This document shows positions 1-5,057 of a stretch of 5,803 nt of DNA, in pieces; the stretch's first letter is position 1; each line of letters begins with the position of its first letter. The position numbers and the translations under genes are program-made. The notes under the pieces are model-generated. The model was given only the letters and a program-made list of their open reading frames with translations. It did no database searches and was not told the origin of the DNA. Source of the stretch: Solirubrobacterales bacterium (GTDB lineage: Bacteria > Actinomycetota > Thermoleophilia > Solirubrobacterales > Solirubrobacteraceae); the NCBI GenBank assembly GCA_025963955.1, contig JAOPZU010000504.1, forward strand, positions 1-5,803. Direction: 5' to 3'.

Positions 1-389
1 CACGGCGGCAGCTGCTCGGCGAGCTCGTGCGCGCATGGGTGGACGAGATCCCCGAGCGCGAGCTCGACACGCACTACGCCAAGGCCGTCGCCGACCTCGA
101 CGAGCACGACCTCTCGATGCTCGCCGCCTGGCACGCGTCGCTGGAGGTCGGGCAGCCCATCGCCAACCGGGAGTTCCTCGTGAACGTCTTCCCGACGCTC
201 GGCGAGAACCGCCGCGAGGCGCTGAAGATCGCCGCGGGCTTCCGCGGCGAGGAGGCGTTCGACGCCGGCATCGCCGAGGACCAGGCGCTCGACACCGTCC
301 TGCCGCGGCTCTCGCGCGAGCGCGCCACCGAGCTGGCGGAGGAGTGCATCGAGCTCTACCTCTGGGACCGGCTCGGGTCGGACAACTAG
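1..389 (+). CDS. Unrecognised alpha-helical protein, 3' part only
   Basis: The reading frame is open from the left edge (first full codon at base 3) to a TAG at 387-389, so the gene probably begins upstream. A GTG at 27 could start a 120-residue protein, but it lacks a convincing Shine-Dalgarno site and lies inside what looks like a continuous helix (LGELVRAWVDEIPERELD). The visible 128 or so residues are acidic, rich in Ala, Glu, Leu and Arg, and look wholly helical, with no signal peptide or membrane segment. The C-terminus ends in an aromatic patch (ELYLWDRLGSDN). I recognise no family and see no catalytic motif. The next gene starts 28 nt downstream but appears to have its own promoter, so operon membership is not required. 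Coding status is supported by strong third-position GC and acidic, non-repetitive composition, unlike the Arg/Pro-rich other frames. Confidence 0.7.
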   Translation, partial: RRQLLGELVRAWVDEIPERELDTHYAKAVADLDEHDLSMLAAWHASLEVGQPIANREFLVNVFPTLGENRREALKIAAGFRGEEAFDAGIAEDQALDTVLPRLSRERATELAEECIELYLWDRLGSDN

Positions 390-404
390 CCGCAGACCCG
401 GCGC

Positions 405-418
405 TACGCTGGACCGCA
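405..418 (+). promoter_or_regulatory. Probable leaderless promoter (-10 box) of the frnE-like gene
   Basis: A TACGCT hexamer at 405-410 lies 7 nt before the ATG at 418, which places the expected transcript start on or next to the start codon. There is no Shine-Dalgarno sequence between the box and the ATG. A weak -35 (CGGACA at 379-384, 20-nt spacer) overlaps the end of the preceding gene. Confidence 0.6.
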
Positions 419-1110
419 TGGACGTCGAGATCTGGTCGGACATCGCCTGCCCCTGGTGCTACGTCGGCAAGCGGCGCTTCGAAGCGGCCCTCTCCCGCTT
501 CGAGCACAGGGACGCGGTGAGCGTGACCTACCGCAGCTTCGAGCTCGACCCGAGCGCCCCGGCCGAGCGCACCGGCGGGAACGCGCAGCACCTCGCGGCG
601 AAGTACGGCATGAGCCTGGAGCAGGCGCAGGGCAAACTCGACGAGATGACCCGGACCGCGGCAGAGGACGGGCTCGAGTTCCGCTTCGACCGCGCCCGCG
701 GCGGCAACACCTTCGACGGGCACCGCCTGCTGCACCTGGCCGCGGAGCACGGCGTCCAGGACGCCGCGAAGGAGCGGCTGATGCGCGCCTACCTCACCGA
801 CGGCGAGCTCATCTCCGACCACGCGACCCTGCAGCGCGTGGGGGAGGAGATCGGCCTCGACGCCGAGGAGGTCGGGGCGATGCTCGCGTCCGACCGCTTC
901 GCCGACGCGGTCCGCGCCGACGAGGAGACCGCTCGCGGGTTCGGCATCCAGGGCGTGCCGTTCTTCGTGGTCGACCGCGCCATGGGCGCGTCCGGCGCCC
1001 ATCCGCCGGAGGCCCTGCTGCAGCTGCTGGAGCAGGGCTGGGCGGCCCGCGGGCCCGAGCCGCTCGCGGTCGTCGCCGAGGGCGACAGCTGCGGCGTCGA
1101 CGGCTGCTGA
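418..1110 (+). CDS. FrnE-type DsbA-family thiol oxidoreductase
   Basis: 230-residue cytoplasmic protein of the DsbA/2-hydroxychromene-2-carboxylate isomerase superfamily, FrnE-like branch. What is visible: the thioredoxin-fold start MDVEIWSDIACPWCYVG with a CPWC redox motif at residues 11-14, an inserted helical domain (about 60-160), and the cis-proline loop GIQGVPFF at 176-183 that packs against the active site. The protein ends in CGVDGC, a C-x4-C pair at 225 and 230; Deinococcus radiodurans FrnE is known to carry a similar C-terminal CX4C motif that exchanges disulfides with its CXXC site. No signal peptide is present, so a role in cytosolic disulfide exchange or oxidative-stress tolerance is likely (inference). 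The ATG at 418 is chosen because the thioredoxin strand begins there and a -10 box sits 7 nt upstream. True isomerases of the superfamily usually lack the CxxC pair, so the oxidoreductase call is favoured. Confidence 0.9.
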   Translation: MDVEIWSDIACPWCYVGKRRFEAALSRFEHRDAVSVTYRSFELDPSAPAERTGGNAQHLAAKYGMSLEQAQGKLDEMTRTAAEDGLEFRFDRARGGNTFDGHRLLHLAAEHGVQDAAKERLMRAYLTDGELISDHATLQRVGEEIGLDAEEVGAMLASDRFADAVRADEETARGFGIQGVPFFVVDRAMGASGAHPPEALLQLLEQGWAARGPEPLAVVAEGDSCGVDGC

Positions 1111-1133
1111 GGCGAGCCCAGTCCCGCCCCGCG

Positions 1134-1148
1134 TAGGGTGGCAGCGTG
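1134..1148 (+). promoter_or_regulatory. Probable leaderless promoter (-10 box) of the RNB ribonuclease gene
   Basis: TAGGGT at 1134-1139 lies 6 nt before the GTG start at 1146, matching the arrangement at the frnE-like and MIP18 genes. The AGGG inside the box could alternatively be a weak Shine-Dalgarno (7-nt spacing) if the gene is read through from the frnE-like gene, 35 nt upstream. No clear -35 is visible. Confidence 0.5.
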
Positions 1149-2558
1149 CCGCCCCGCCCCGTCCGCCTGAGCCCGACCGACGCCGTCGCCGACGGCCTGG
1201 AGCGCATCGTCGCCGAGTTCCAGCTGCCCGCCGGCTTCCCGCCCGACGCGCTTGCGGAGGCCGACCTCGCGGCGGCCCGCTGGACGGCGGGGGACCGACC
1301 GCGGGTCGACCTCCCCTTCGTCACGATCGACCCGCCCGGCTCGATGGACCTCGATCAGGCGATGCACCTCGCCCGTCGCGACGAGGACTCCACCCACCCC
1401 GGCGGCGGCTACCGCGTGGACTACGCCATCGCGGACGTCGGCGCGTTCGTGGCGATCGGGGGCGCCATCGACCGCGAAGCCCACGCGCGCGCCGTCACGA
1501 CCTACCTGCCCGAGCACCGTGTCCCGCTCCATCCGCCGGCGCTGTCCGAAGCCGCCGCGAGCCTGCTGCCCGGCGTCGACCGGCCCGCCTTCGTGTGGAC
1601 GCTCGACCTCGACACCGACGGGGAGCTCATCCGGACGCAGCTGCAGCGCGCGGTCGTCCGCTCCACCGCCCGCCTGGACTACGCGAGCGTGCCCGACGAG
1701 GTCCGCACGCTCCTCGGCGAGATCGGCGAGCGCCGCATCGCCATCGAGCGCGCCCGCGGCGGGGTCTCGCTGCGCGTCCCGGAGCAGCAGGTCGACCGCG
1801 CCCCCGACGGCTCCTGGACCGTCGCCTACCGCGTCCCGCTCCCGACGGAGGAGTGGAACGCGCAGATCTCCCTGCTCACCGGCATCGCCGCCGCCCGGCT
1901 CATGCTGGGCGCCGGCGTCGGTCTGCTGCGCACCCAGCCCGCGCCGGAGGAGAAGGCGTTGCACCGCCTGCGGGCCTCAGCCTCCGCGCTCGGTGCGCCC
2001 TGGGCGGAGGGCACGAGCTATCCCGAGTGGATCCGGACGCTCGACCCGGCGGTCCCCGCCCACGCGGCGCTGCTGCACCAGGCGGCCGGCAGCGGCCACG
2101 GTGCCGGCTACACGGCCTTCGACGGTGCCGCGCCGGCCCCCGAGGACGCCACGCACTTCGCTATCGCGGCGCCGTACGCGCACGTCACCGCCCCGCTGCG
2201 CCGGCTCGCCGACCGCTTCGTCCTCAGCCTCTGCGCCGATCTCGCCGCGGGCACGAACCCGGACCAGGCCGTGTGTGCCGCCCTGCCGGGACTGCCGGCG
2301 GCGATGGCCTCAGGGACCCAGCGCGCCAACCGCGTGGAGCGAGCCGTCGTCGACCTCGCCGAGTGTGTCGTCCTGGCCGGGCGCACGGGCCAGACCTTCG
2401 CGGCGGTCGCCATCGACGACGACCTCGTCCAGCTGCAGGAGCCGGCCGTCCGGGCGCGGGTCAAGGGCGCGGCGCTGCCGGCCGGTCAGGCGGTCCGGGT
2501 GCGGCTGGACGCCGTCGATCCGGTGACGCGCAGCCTCAGCTTCACGCTGGCGCCGTGA
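1146..2558 (+). CDS. RNB-domain (RNase II-like) ribonuclease, compact actinobacterial form
   Basis: 470-residue protein of the RNase II/R superfamily, which degrades single-stranded RNA 3' to 5' using two metal ions held by clustered aspartates. The RNB signature is TIDPPGSMDLDQAMHL at 60-75: D62, D68 and D70 align with D201, D207 and D209 of E. coli RNase II, while the fourth position (D210) is Gln71. Further RNB blocks are YRVDYAIADVGAFV (89-102), EEWNAQISLLTGIAAARLML (235-254) and YAHVTAPLRRLADRF (344-358), which holds the conserved arginine pair R352-R353. Residues from about 415 to 470 look like a C-terminal S1/OB-type RNA-binding domain. It is shorter than RNase II (about 640 residues) because the N-terminal cold-shock domains are missing; only about 50 residues precede the catalytic domain. 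The GTG start at 1146 is chosen for its -10 box and because it is the only start giving a full N-terminus after the previous stop. Catalytic activity is likely but not certain given Gln71. The stop codon is one base from the stop of the convergent gene. Confidence 0.92.
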   Translation: MPPRPVRLSPTDAVADGLERIVAEFQLPAGFPPDALAEADLAAARWTAGDRPRVDLPFVTIDPPGSMDLDQAMHLARRDEDSTHPGGGYRVDYAIADVGAFVAIGGAIDREAHARAVTTYLPEHRVPLHPPALSEAAASLLPGVDRPAFVWTLDLDTDGELIRTQLQRAVVRSTARLDYASVPDEVRTLLGEIGERRIAIERARGGVSLRVPEQQVDRAPDGSWTVAYRVPLPTEEWNAQISLLTGIAAARLMLGAGVGLLRTQPAPEEKALHRLRASASALGAPWAEGTSYPEWIRTLDPAVPAHAALLHQAAGSGHGAGYTAFDGAAPAPEDATHFAIAAPYAHVTAPLRRLADRFVLSLCADLAAGTNPDQAVCAALPGLPAAMASGTQRANRVERAVVDLAECVVLAGRTGQTFAAVAIDDDLVQLQEPAVRARVKGAALPAGQAVRVRLDAVDPVTRSLSFTLAP

Positions 2559-2562
2559 GTCA
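2556..2562. other. Convergent stop codons forming a 7-bp palindrome
   Basis: The plus-strand RNB gene ends in TGA (2556-2558) and the minus-strand GlsB-like gene ends in TGA (2562-2560), separated by one base, giving TGAGTCA. There is no intergenic room for a terminator between the two genes. Confidence 0.9.
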
Positions 2563-2838
2563 GCGGCCCGCGGGGCGGCCCGGGCTCGCGAGCCCGCCGC
2601 CGCGCCGGCGGCGCACGACGTAGAGGATGACGGAGGAGCAGGCGACGCTGACCGGGAGGCCGGCGCCGTAGCTGCCGTCCGTGATCGCGTAGACGATGAG
2701 CCCGCCGGCGATCGAGCCGGCGACGCCCAGGGCGATCGTGGCGGGGATCGACATCGGGTCGCGGCCGGGCAGCGACAGCCGCGCGAGCGCGCCGATGACG
2801 AGTCCGCTGAGAGCGACGACGATGAGGTAGGTGAGCAC
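2560..2838 (-). CDS. GlsB/YeaQ/YmgE-family (transglycosylase-associated) small membrane protein
   Basis: 92-residue inner-membrane protein of the Transgly_assoc family, a group of small Gly-rich proteins linked to stress response whose exact function is poorly defined. It shows three hydrophobic segments (about 3-19, 31-50, 58-75), the family loop GALARLSLPGRDP (16-28) and a Gly-rich second helix (GVAGSIAGG, 38-46). The start is a GTG at 2838. An AGGA lying across the TAG stop of the upstream HAD gene gives a Shine-Dalgarno with 7-nt spacing, and the genes are 9 nt apart, so they are probably co-translated. Members often end soon after the third helix; here a 17-residue Arg/Gly/Pro-rich tail follows (from R76), encoded by two GC hairpins. 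Confidence 0.88.
   Translation of the reverse strand: MLTYLIVVALSGLVIGALARLSLPGRDPMSIPATIALGVAGSIAGGLIVYAITDGSYGAGLPVSVACSSVILYVVRRRRGGGLASPGRPAGR
2581..2613. repeat. Two adjoining GC hairpins at the rnb/glsB-like convergent junction
   Basis: Bases 2581-2596 are a perfect 16-bp palindrome (half-site CGGGCTCG). Bases 2595-2613 form a second hairpin with 7-bp arms CGCCGCC/GGCGGCG and a 5-nt loop. They lie 22 nt beyond the rnb stop and inside the 3' end of the GlsB-like gene. No T-tract follows on either strand, so they would be weak or Rho-assisted terminators for rnb at best, or simply RNA 3'-end stabilisers. Confidence 0.5.
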
Positions 2839-2845
2839 GTCCTCG

Positions 2846-2849
2846 TCCT
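2846..2849 (-). promoter_or_regulatory. Ribosome binding site of the GlsB-like gene, overlapping the HAD stop
   Basis: On the minus strand the HAD gene stop TAG runs directly into GA, giving AGGA with a 7-nt spacer to the GTG at 2838. This supports the GTG start and suggests translational linkage to the HAD gene. Confidence 0.5.
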
Positions 2850-3522
2850 ACCCGGAGACGGCGGCGACAGACGGCGGCGCCCCGCGCTCGGCGAGCAGCC
2901 GGCGCAACTCGGCGATCGCGCCGGCGGTGTCCACGAAGCGGACGGCCGCCATGCCGAGCGCCTCGGCCGCCTGGCAGTTGACGAGGAAGTCGTCGATGAG
3001 GACGCACTCGGCCGGATGGACGCCGAGGCGCTCGCAGCTCAGGCGGTAGATCGCGGGGTCGGGCTTACGCAGGCCGACGAAGGCGGAGTCGACGACGTCG
3101 TCGAAGAGCTCGTCGACCGGGATCATCGCCCGCCAGTGCGGCTCCCACTCGACGACGTTGTTGGTCAGCAGCCCCATCCGGTAGCCCGCCGCGCGCAGCT
3201 CGCGCAGCTCGTCGAGCATCTCCGGGTTCGCCTCCAGCCCCGCGAAGTAGTGCTCGGTGAAGCGCGAGAGGTCGATCTCCCGCCCGAGGTCGGCGGACAG
3301 CTGCGCCCCGAGCAGCGCCATGAACTCGGCCTCGGCGATCCGGCCGCACTCCAGCTCGGCGAGCAGGTCCTGCCCGCGCTGCGCACCGGCCTTCGCCATG
3401 GCGGCGCCGAGCGCCGCTTCCGGCAGCCCGTGCCGTGCGTGGACCTGCGCGAACGCGCCGGCCAGCGGCGAGGTCAGCACGCCGCCGTAGTCGCAGATGA
3501 TCGTCGTGATCGGGGTGCTCAC
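2848..3522 (-). CDS. HAD-superfamily (subfamily IA) hydrolase
   Basis: 224-residue soluble haloacid dehalogenase-like hydrolase, probably a phosphatase; the substrate cannot be told from sequence. The four HAD motifs are visible: motif I DYGGVLT (nucleophile D11), motif II LLTNN (T120), motif III LRKPDP (K153), and motif IV VLIDDFLVN (D177, D178), followed by the usual EALGM helix. Residues about 18-90 form a helical C1-type cap. In motif I the residue two after the nucleophile is Gly13, where classical phosphatases have the acid/base Asp; this DxGGV form is frequent among HAD-IA proteins of the epoxide-hydrolase-N/YihX-like group, some of which are active phosphatases. The start is GTG 3522, overlapping the stop of the upstream CrtC-like gene as GTGA, with GGGAG 6 nt upstream. 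The overlap points to translational coupling, which may mean a shared pathway. Confidence 0.9.
   Translation of the reverse strand: MSTPITTIICDYGGVLTSPLAGAFAQVHARHGLPEAALGAAMAKAGAQRGQDLLAELECGRIAEAEFMALLGAQLSADLGREIDLSRFTEHYFAGLEANPEMLDELRELRAAGYRMGLLTNNVVEWEPHWRAMIPVDELFDDVVDSAFVGLRKPDPAIYRLSCERLGVHPAECVLIDDFLVNCQAAEALGMAAVRFVDTAGAIAELRRLLAERGAPPSVAAVSG
3519..3522 (-). other. GTGA start/stop overlap coupling the CrtC-like and HAD genes
   Basis: The GTG start of the HAD gene (3522-3520) overlaps the TGA stop of the CrtC-like gene (3521-3519) by the typical 4-nt arrangement of translationally coupled genes. Confidence 0.85.
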
Positions 3523-4451
3523 GCGGCGCTCCCGTCCTCACTCCGCCGCAGGATGTCGTAGCGCCCGACGCCCTCGCGTCCGTCCAGCCGCCAGCGGAAG
3601 AACGAGCAGTCCAGGCGCAGCCGGCCCAGGTCGAGCGACGTGCCGCACAGGACCTCGCCGGCTCCGCGGTGCGGGTAGCCCTCCTCCGTCTCGTAGATCT
3701 CCAGGCCGGCCCGGCGCTGGCGTCCCTCGGCGTCGTACGTCGTGGAGAGGCGCGCGTCGTCGGGTTCGATCGCGGCCGCCAGGCCCTCGGCGTCCGGTTC
3801 CCGGGCGAAGACCGAGGCCTGCACCGCCTCGTCGGCGTGGCTCTTGGCCTTGGCTGGGCGGACGGTGGTCAGCGCGACCCCGAGGTCCTCCCCGGCCCAG
3901 GCGCTGACGGTGCGGGCCAGGACGAGCCTGTCCCAGTCCGGCGCGCCCCAGGAGTGGCCGCGCTGGCCGAGGCAGTCGATGGTCCGGGTGCCGCCGCGGA
4001 CGCGGGCGGTCCCGCTCACACGGCACAGCTGCTCGTAGCCCTGCATGCCCCCGGTCTTGGCGACCGCGCTTCCGGCCTCGACCTCGCCCGGCGCGCTGAC
4101 GGCCGTGAAGGTGAGCGCGAGGGCGACCGTCCCGTCCTCGTTCTCGACGCTCAGCGCCCACTGCTCGAGGGGCACCGCCGTGGTCGTGGACACTCCGGCC
4201 GCCGCGACCGCGTCGAAGGACGCGGAGGTCACCGGCAGCCCGCCCGCGGCGCGGACGGACACGGGCTCCCTCCCGGCGAAGACGATCGCCAGGCCGCTGC
4301 CCTGCGGCTCGCCCTCCGGCCCGGAGGAGAGCCCGACGCGGGCGACGGCGAAGACGTCCGCCTCCGCGTCGCCGAAGGCGTAGGTGACGGCGTCCGAGAA
4401 CGCGGGCGACGAGGACGGCTGCGGCAGTTCGTGCGCGCTGGTGATCGTCAT
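3519..4451 (-). CDS. CrtC/AttH-like (DUF7064-type) beta-barrel protein of unknown function
   Basis: 310-residue soluble protein rich in beta-strand-like stretches, resembling the lipocalin-like hydroxyneurosporene synthase (CrtC)/AttH fold and the DUF7064/DUF7065 proteins of actinobacteria. Visible marks: MQGYEQLCRVSG (136-147), the central motif GQRGHSWGAPDWDR (162-175) with the GHSWG block typical of this fold, and a C-terminal barrel strand region CGTSLDLGRLRLDCSFFRW (269-287) ending in GRYDILRR. No signal peptide or membrane helix. A ligand-binding or lipid/terpenoid-modifying role is possible but cannot be assigned. The frame stays open back to 4628, but that extension is Arg/Pro-rich and overlaps fxsA on the same strand, so it is rejected. 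Of two close ATGs (4460 and 4451) I choose 4451: GAGAAT lies 7 nt upstream, either as a degenerate -10 for leaderless expression or, as GAGAA, a weak Shine-Dalgarno. ATG 4460 would add three residues (MAR). It overlaps the HAD gene downstream by GTGA. Confidence 0.8.
   Translation of the reverse strand: MTITSAHELPQPSSSPAFSDAVTYAFGDAEADVFAVARVGLSSGPEGEPQGSGLAIVFAGREPVSVRAAGGLPVTSASFDAVAAAGVSTTTAVPLEQWALSVENEDGTVALALTFTAVSAPGEVEAGSAVAKTGGMQGYEQLCRVSGTARVRGGTRTIDCLGQRGHSWGAPDWDRLVLARTVSAWAGEDLGVALTTVRPAKAKSHADEAVQASVFAREPDAEGLAAAIEPDDARLSTTYDAEGRQRRAGLEIYETEEGYPHRGAGEVLCGTSLDLGRLRLDCSFFRWRLDGREGVGRYDILRRSEDGSAA
3529..3533 (-). promoter_or_regulatory. Ribosome binding site of the HAD gene
   Basis: GGGAG on the minus strand, 6 nt before the GTG at 3522, within the last codons of the CrtC-like gene. 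It fixes the HAD start in preference to any internal codon. Confidence 0.6.
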
Positions 4452-4464
4452 GCGGGCCATTCTC
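4449..4464 (-). promoter_or_regulatory. Possible degenerate leaderless promoter of the CrtC-like gene
   Basis: GAGAAT (4464-4459, minus strand) ends 7 nt before the ATG at 4451, the same geometry as the better -10 boxes in this window, but with G in place of the first T and no -35 visible. It may instead act as a ribosome binding site on a transcript read through from fxsA. Confidence 0.3.
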
Positions 4465-4467
4465 GCG

Positions 4468-4486
4468 AAACGCCGGGCCCCCGGCG
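4468..4486 (-). terminator. Possible weak intrinsic terminator downstream of fxsA
   Basis: Read on the minus strand, a CGCCGG/CCGGCG stem with a 4-nt loop (4486-4471; a 7-bp, 2-nt-loop version is also possible) is followed by TTT (4470-4468). The T-tract is only three long, so termination would be partial and could act to lower expression of the CrtC-like and HAD genes relative to fxsA. Confidence 0.3.
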
Positions 4487-4493
4487 CGCCGGG
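4471..4493. repeat. Three alternating 7-bp inverted arms in the fxsA/CrtC-like gap
   Basis: CGCCGGG (4471-4477), CCCGGCG (4480-4486) and CGCCGGG (4487-4493) occur in a row. The middle arm can pair with either neighbour, so two mutually exclusive hairpins can form. The arms lie in the 58-nt non-coding gap after the fxsA stop. Confidence 0.55.
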
Positions 4494-4509
4494 TGGGGCC
4501 CCGGCTCGC

Positions 4510-5028
4510 TCAGCGCCCGTCGGGGTGCGGCGGCAGCGCGCGCGGGTCGTCGACGTCGTAGGCCGTTCCCTCCACGTCCGCGTCGGACCGGGCGAAGGGC
4601 GACGGGCGGCGTACACCTGGCCCGCCACCGCCGCGCCCGGTCACGAACTGCCCCGCGCGCATCGCCGCCGAGAACCGGCTCGTGAAGCTCCGCAGGACGA
4701 GCCGACGAATGACCGCGCGGGTCGGGGGCAGCAGCAGGAGGAAGCCGAAGATGTCGCTGACGAAGCCCGGGGTGATGAGGAACGCGCCGCCGAAGATGAC
4801 CAGGGCACCGTCGAGCGTCTCCTTGGCCGGCACGCGGCCCTGGCCGAGCGCCGCGGCGAAGGTGGTCCAGGCGCGGCGGCCCTGCGAGCGCATGAGCGCA
4901 GCGCCGAGGAACGAGTCGGCGAGCAGCAGCGCCACGGTCCACAGCGCACCGATCGCCTGACCGACCCGGATCAGGACGTAGATCTCGACGAGCGGGACGA
5001 CGACGATGAGCAGCAGGAGCAGGGGCAT
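4510..5028 (-). CDS. fxsA: FxsA-family cytoplasmic membrane protein
   Basis: 172-residue integral membrane protein of the FxsA family, named for E. coli FxsA, whose overproduction suppresses F-plasmid exclusion of phage T7; its native role is unknown. The family pattern is clear: first helix 2-20 with PLVEIYVLIRVG, second helix about 25-47 (GALWTVALLLADSFLGAALMRSQG), then the signature DGALVIFGGAFLITPGFVSDIFGFLLLLPPTR (73-104), giving one or two more membrane passes. A polar tail from about 130, with a Gly run (GRGGGGPG) and acidic and proline-rich segments, looks disordered and cytoplasmic. The ATG at 5028 is supported by GGAGGG 6 nt upstream. It follows the STAS gene stop by 29 nt on the same strand, consistent with co-transcription. 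Confidence 0.93.
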   Translation of the reverse strand: MPLLLLLIVVVPLVEIYVLIRVGQAIGALWTVALLLADSFLGAALMRSQGRRAWTTFAAALGQGRVPAKETLDGALVIFGGAFLITPGFVSDIFGFLLLLPPTRAVIRRLVLRSFTSRFSAAMRAGQFVTGRGGGGPGVRRPSPFARSDADVEGTAYDVDDPRALPPHPDGR

Positions 5029-5034
5029 CGGGTG

Positions 5035-5040
5035 CCCTCC
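5035..5040 (-). promoter_or_regulatory. Ribosome binding site of fxsA
   Basis: GGAGGG on the minus strand, 6 nt before ATG 5028. It is the strongest Shine-Dalgarno in the window and marks fxsA as a leadered, probably operon-internal, gene. Confidence 0.75.
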
Positions 5041-5057
5041 AGCCTAGCCCGGCGGCT

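Noticed and set aside
789..1964. Long minus-strand open frame (391 codons) opposite the frnE-like and RNB genes
   Set aside because: Arg/Gly/Asp-rich shadow of two clearly recognised genes; no family motif and it crosses a gene boundary and promoter. Long antisense frames are expected at this GC content.
4452..4628. N-terminal extension of the CrtC-like protein to a start at 4628
   Set aside because: It overlaps the fxsA 3' end on the same strand, is Arg/Pro/Thr-rich, and crosses the hairpin region; ATG 4451 or 4460 suffices.
3669..4685. Long plus-strand open frame opposite the CrtC-like gene
   Set aside because: Low-complexity Arg/Gly/Pro/Asp composition, spans two minus-strand genes and their gap, no start signal.
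5041..5046. TAGGCT on the minus strand upstream of fxsA as a second promoter
   Set aside because: It is 12 nt from the ATG, so a transcript from it would start beyond or within the good GGAGGG ribosome binding site; the two signals are incompatible and the binding site is stronger.
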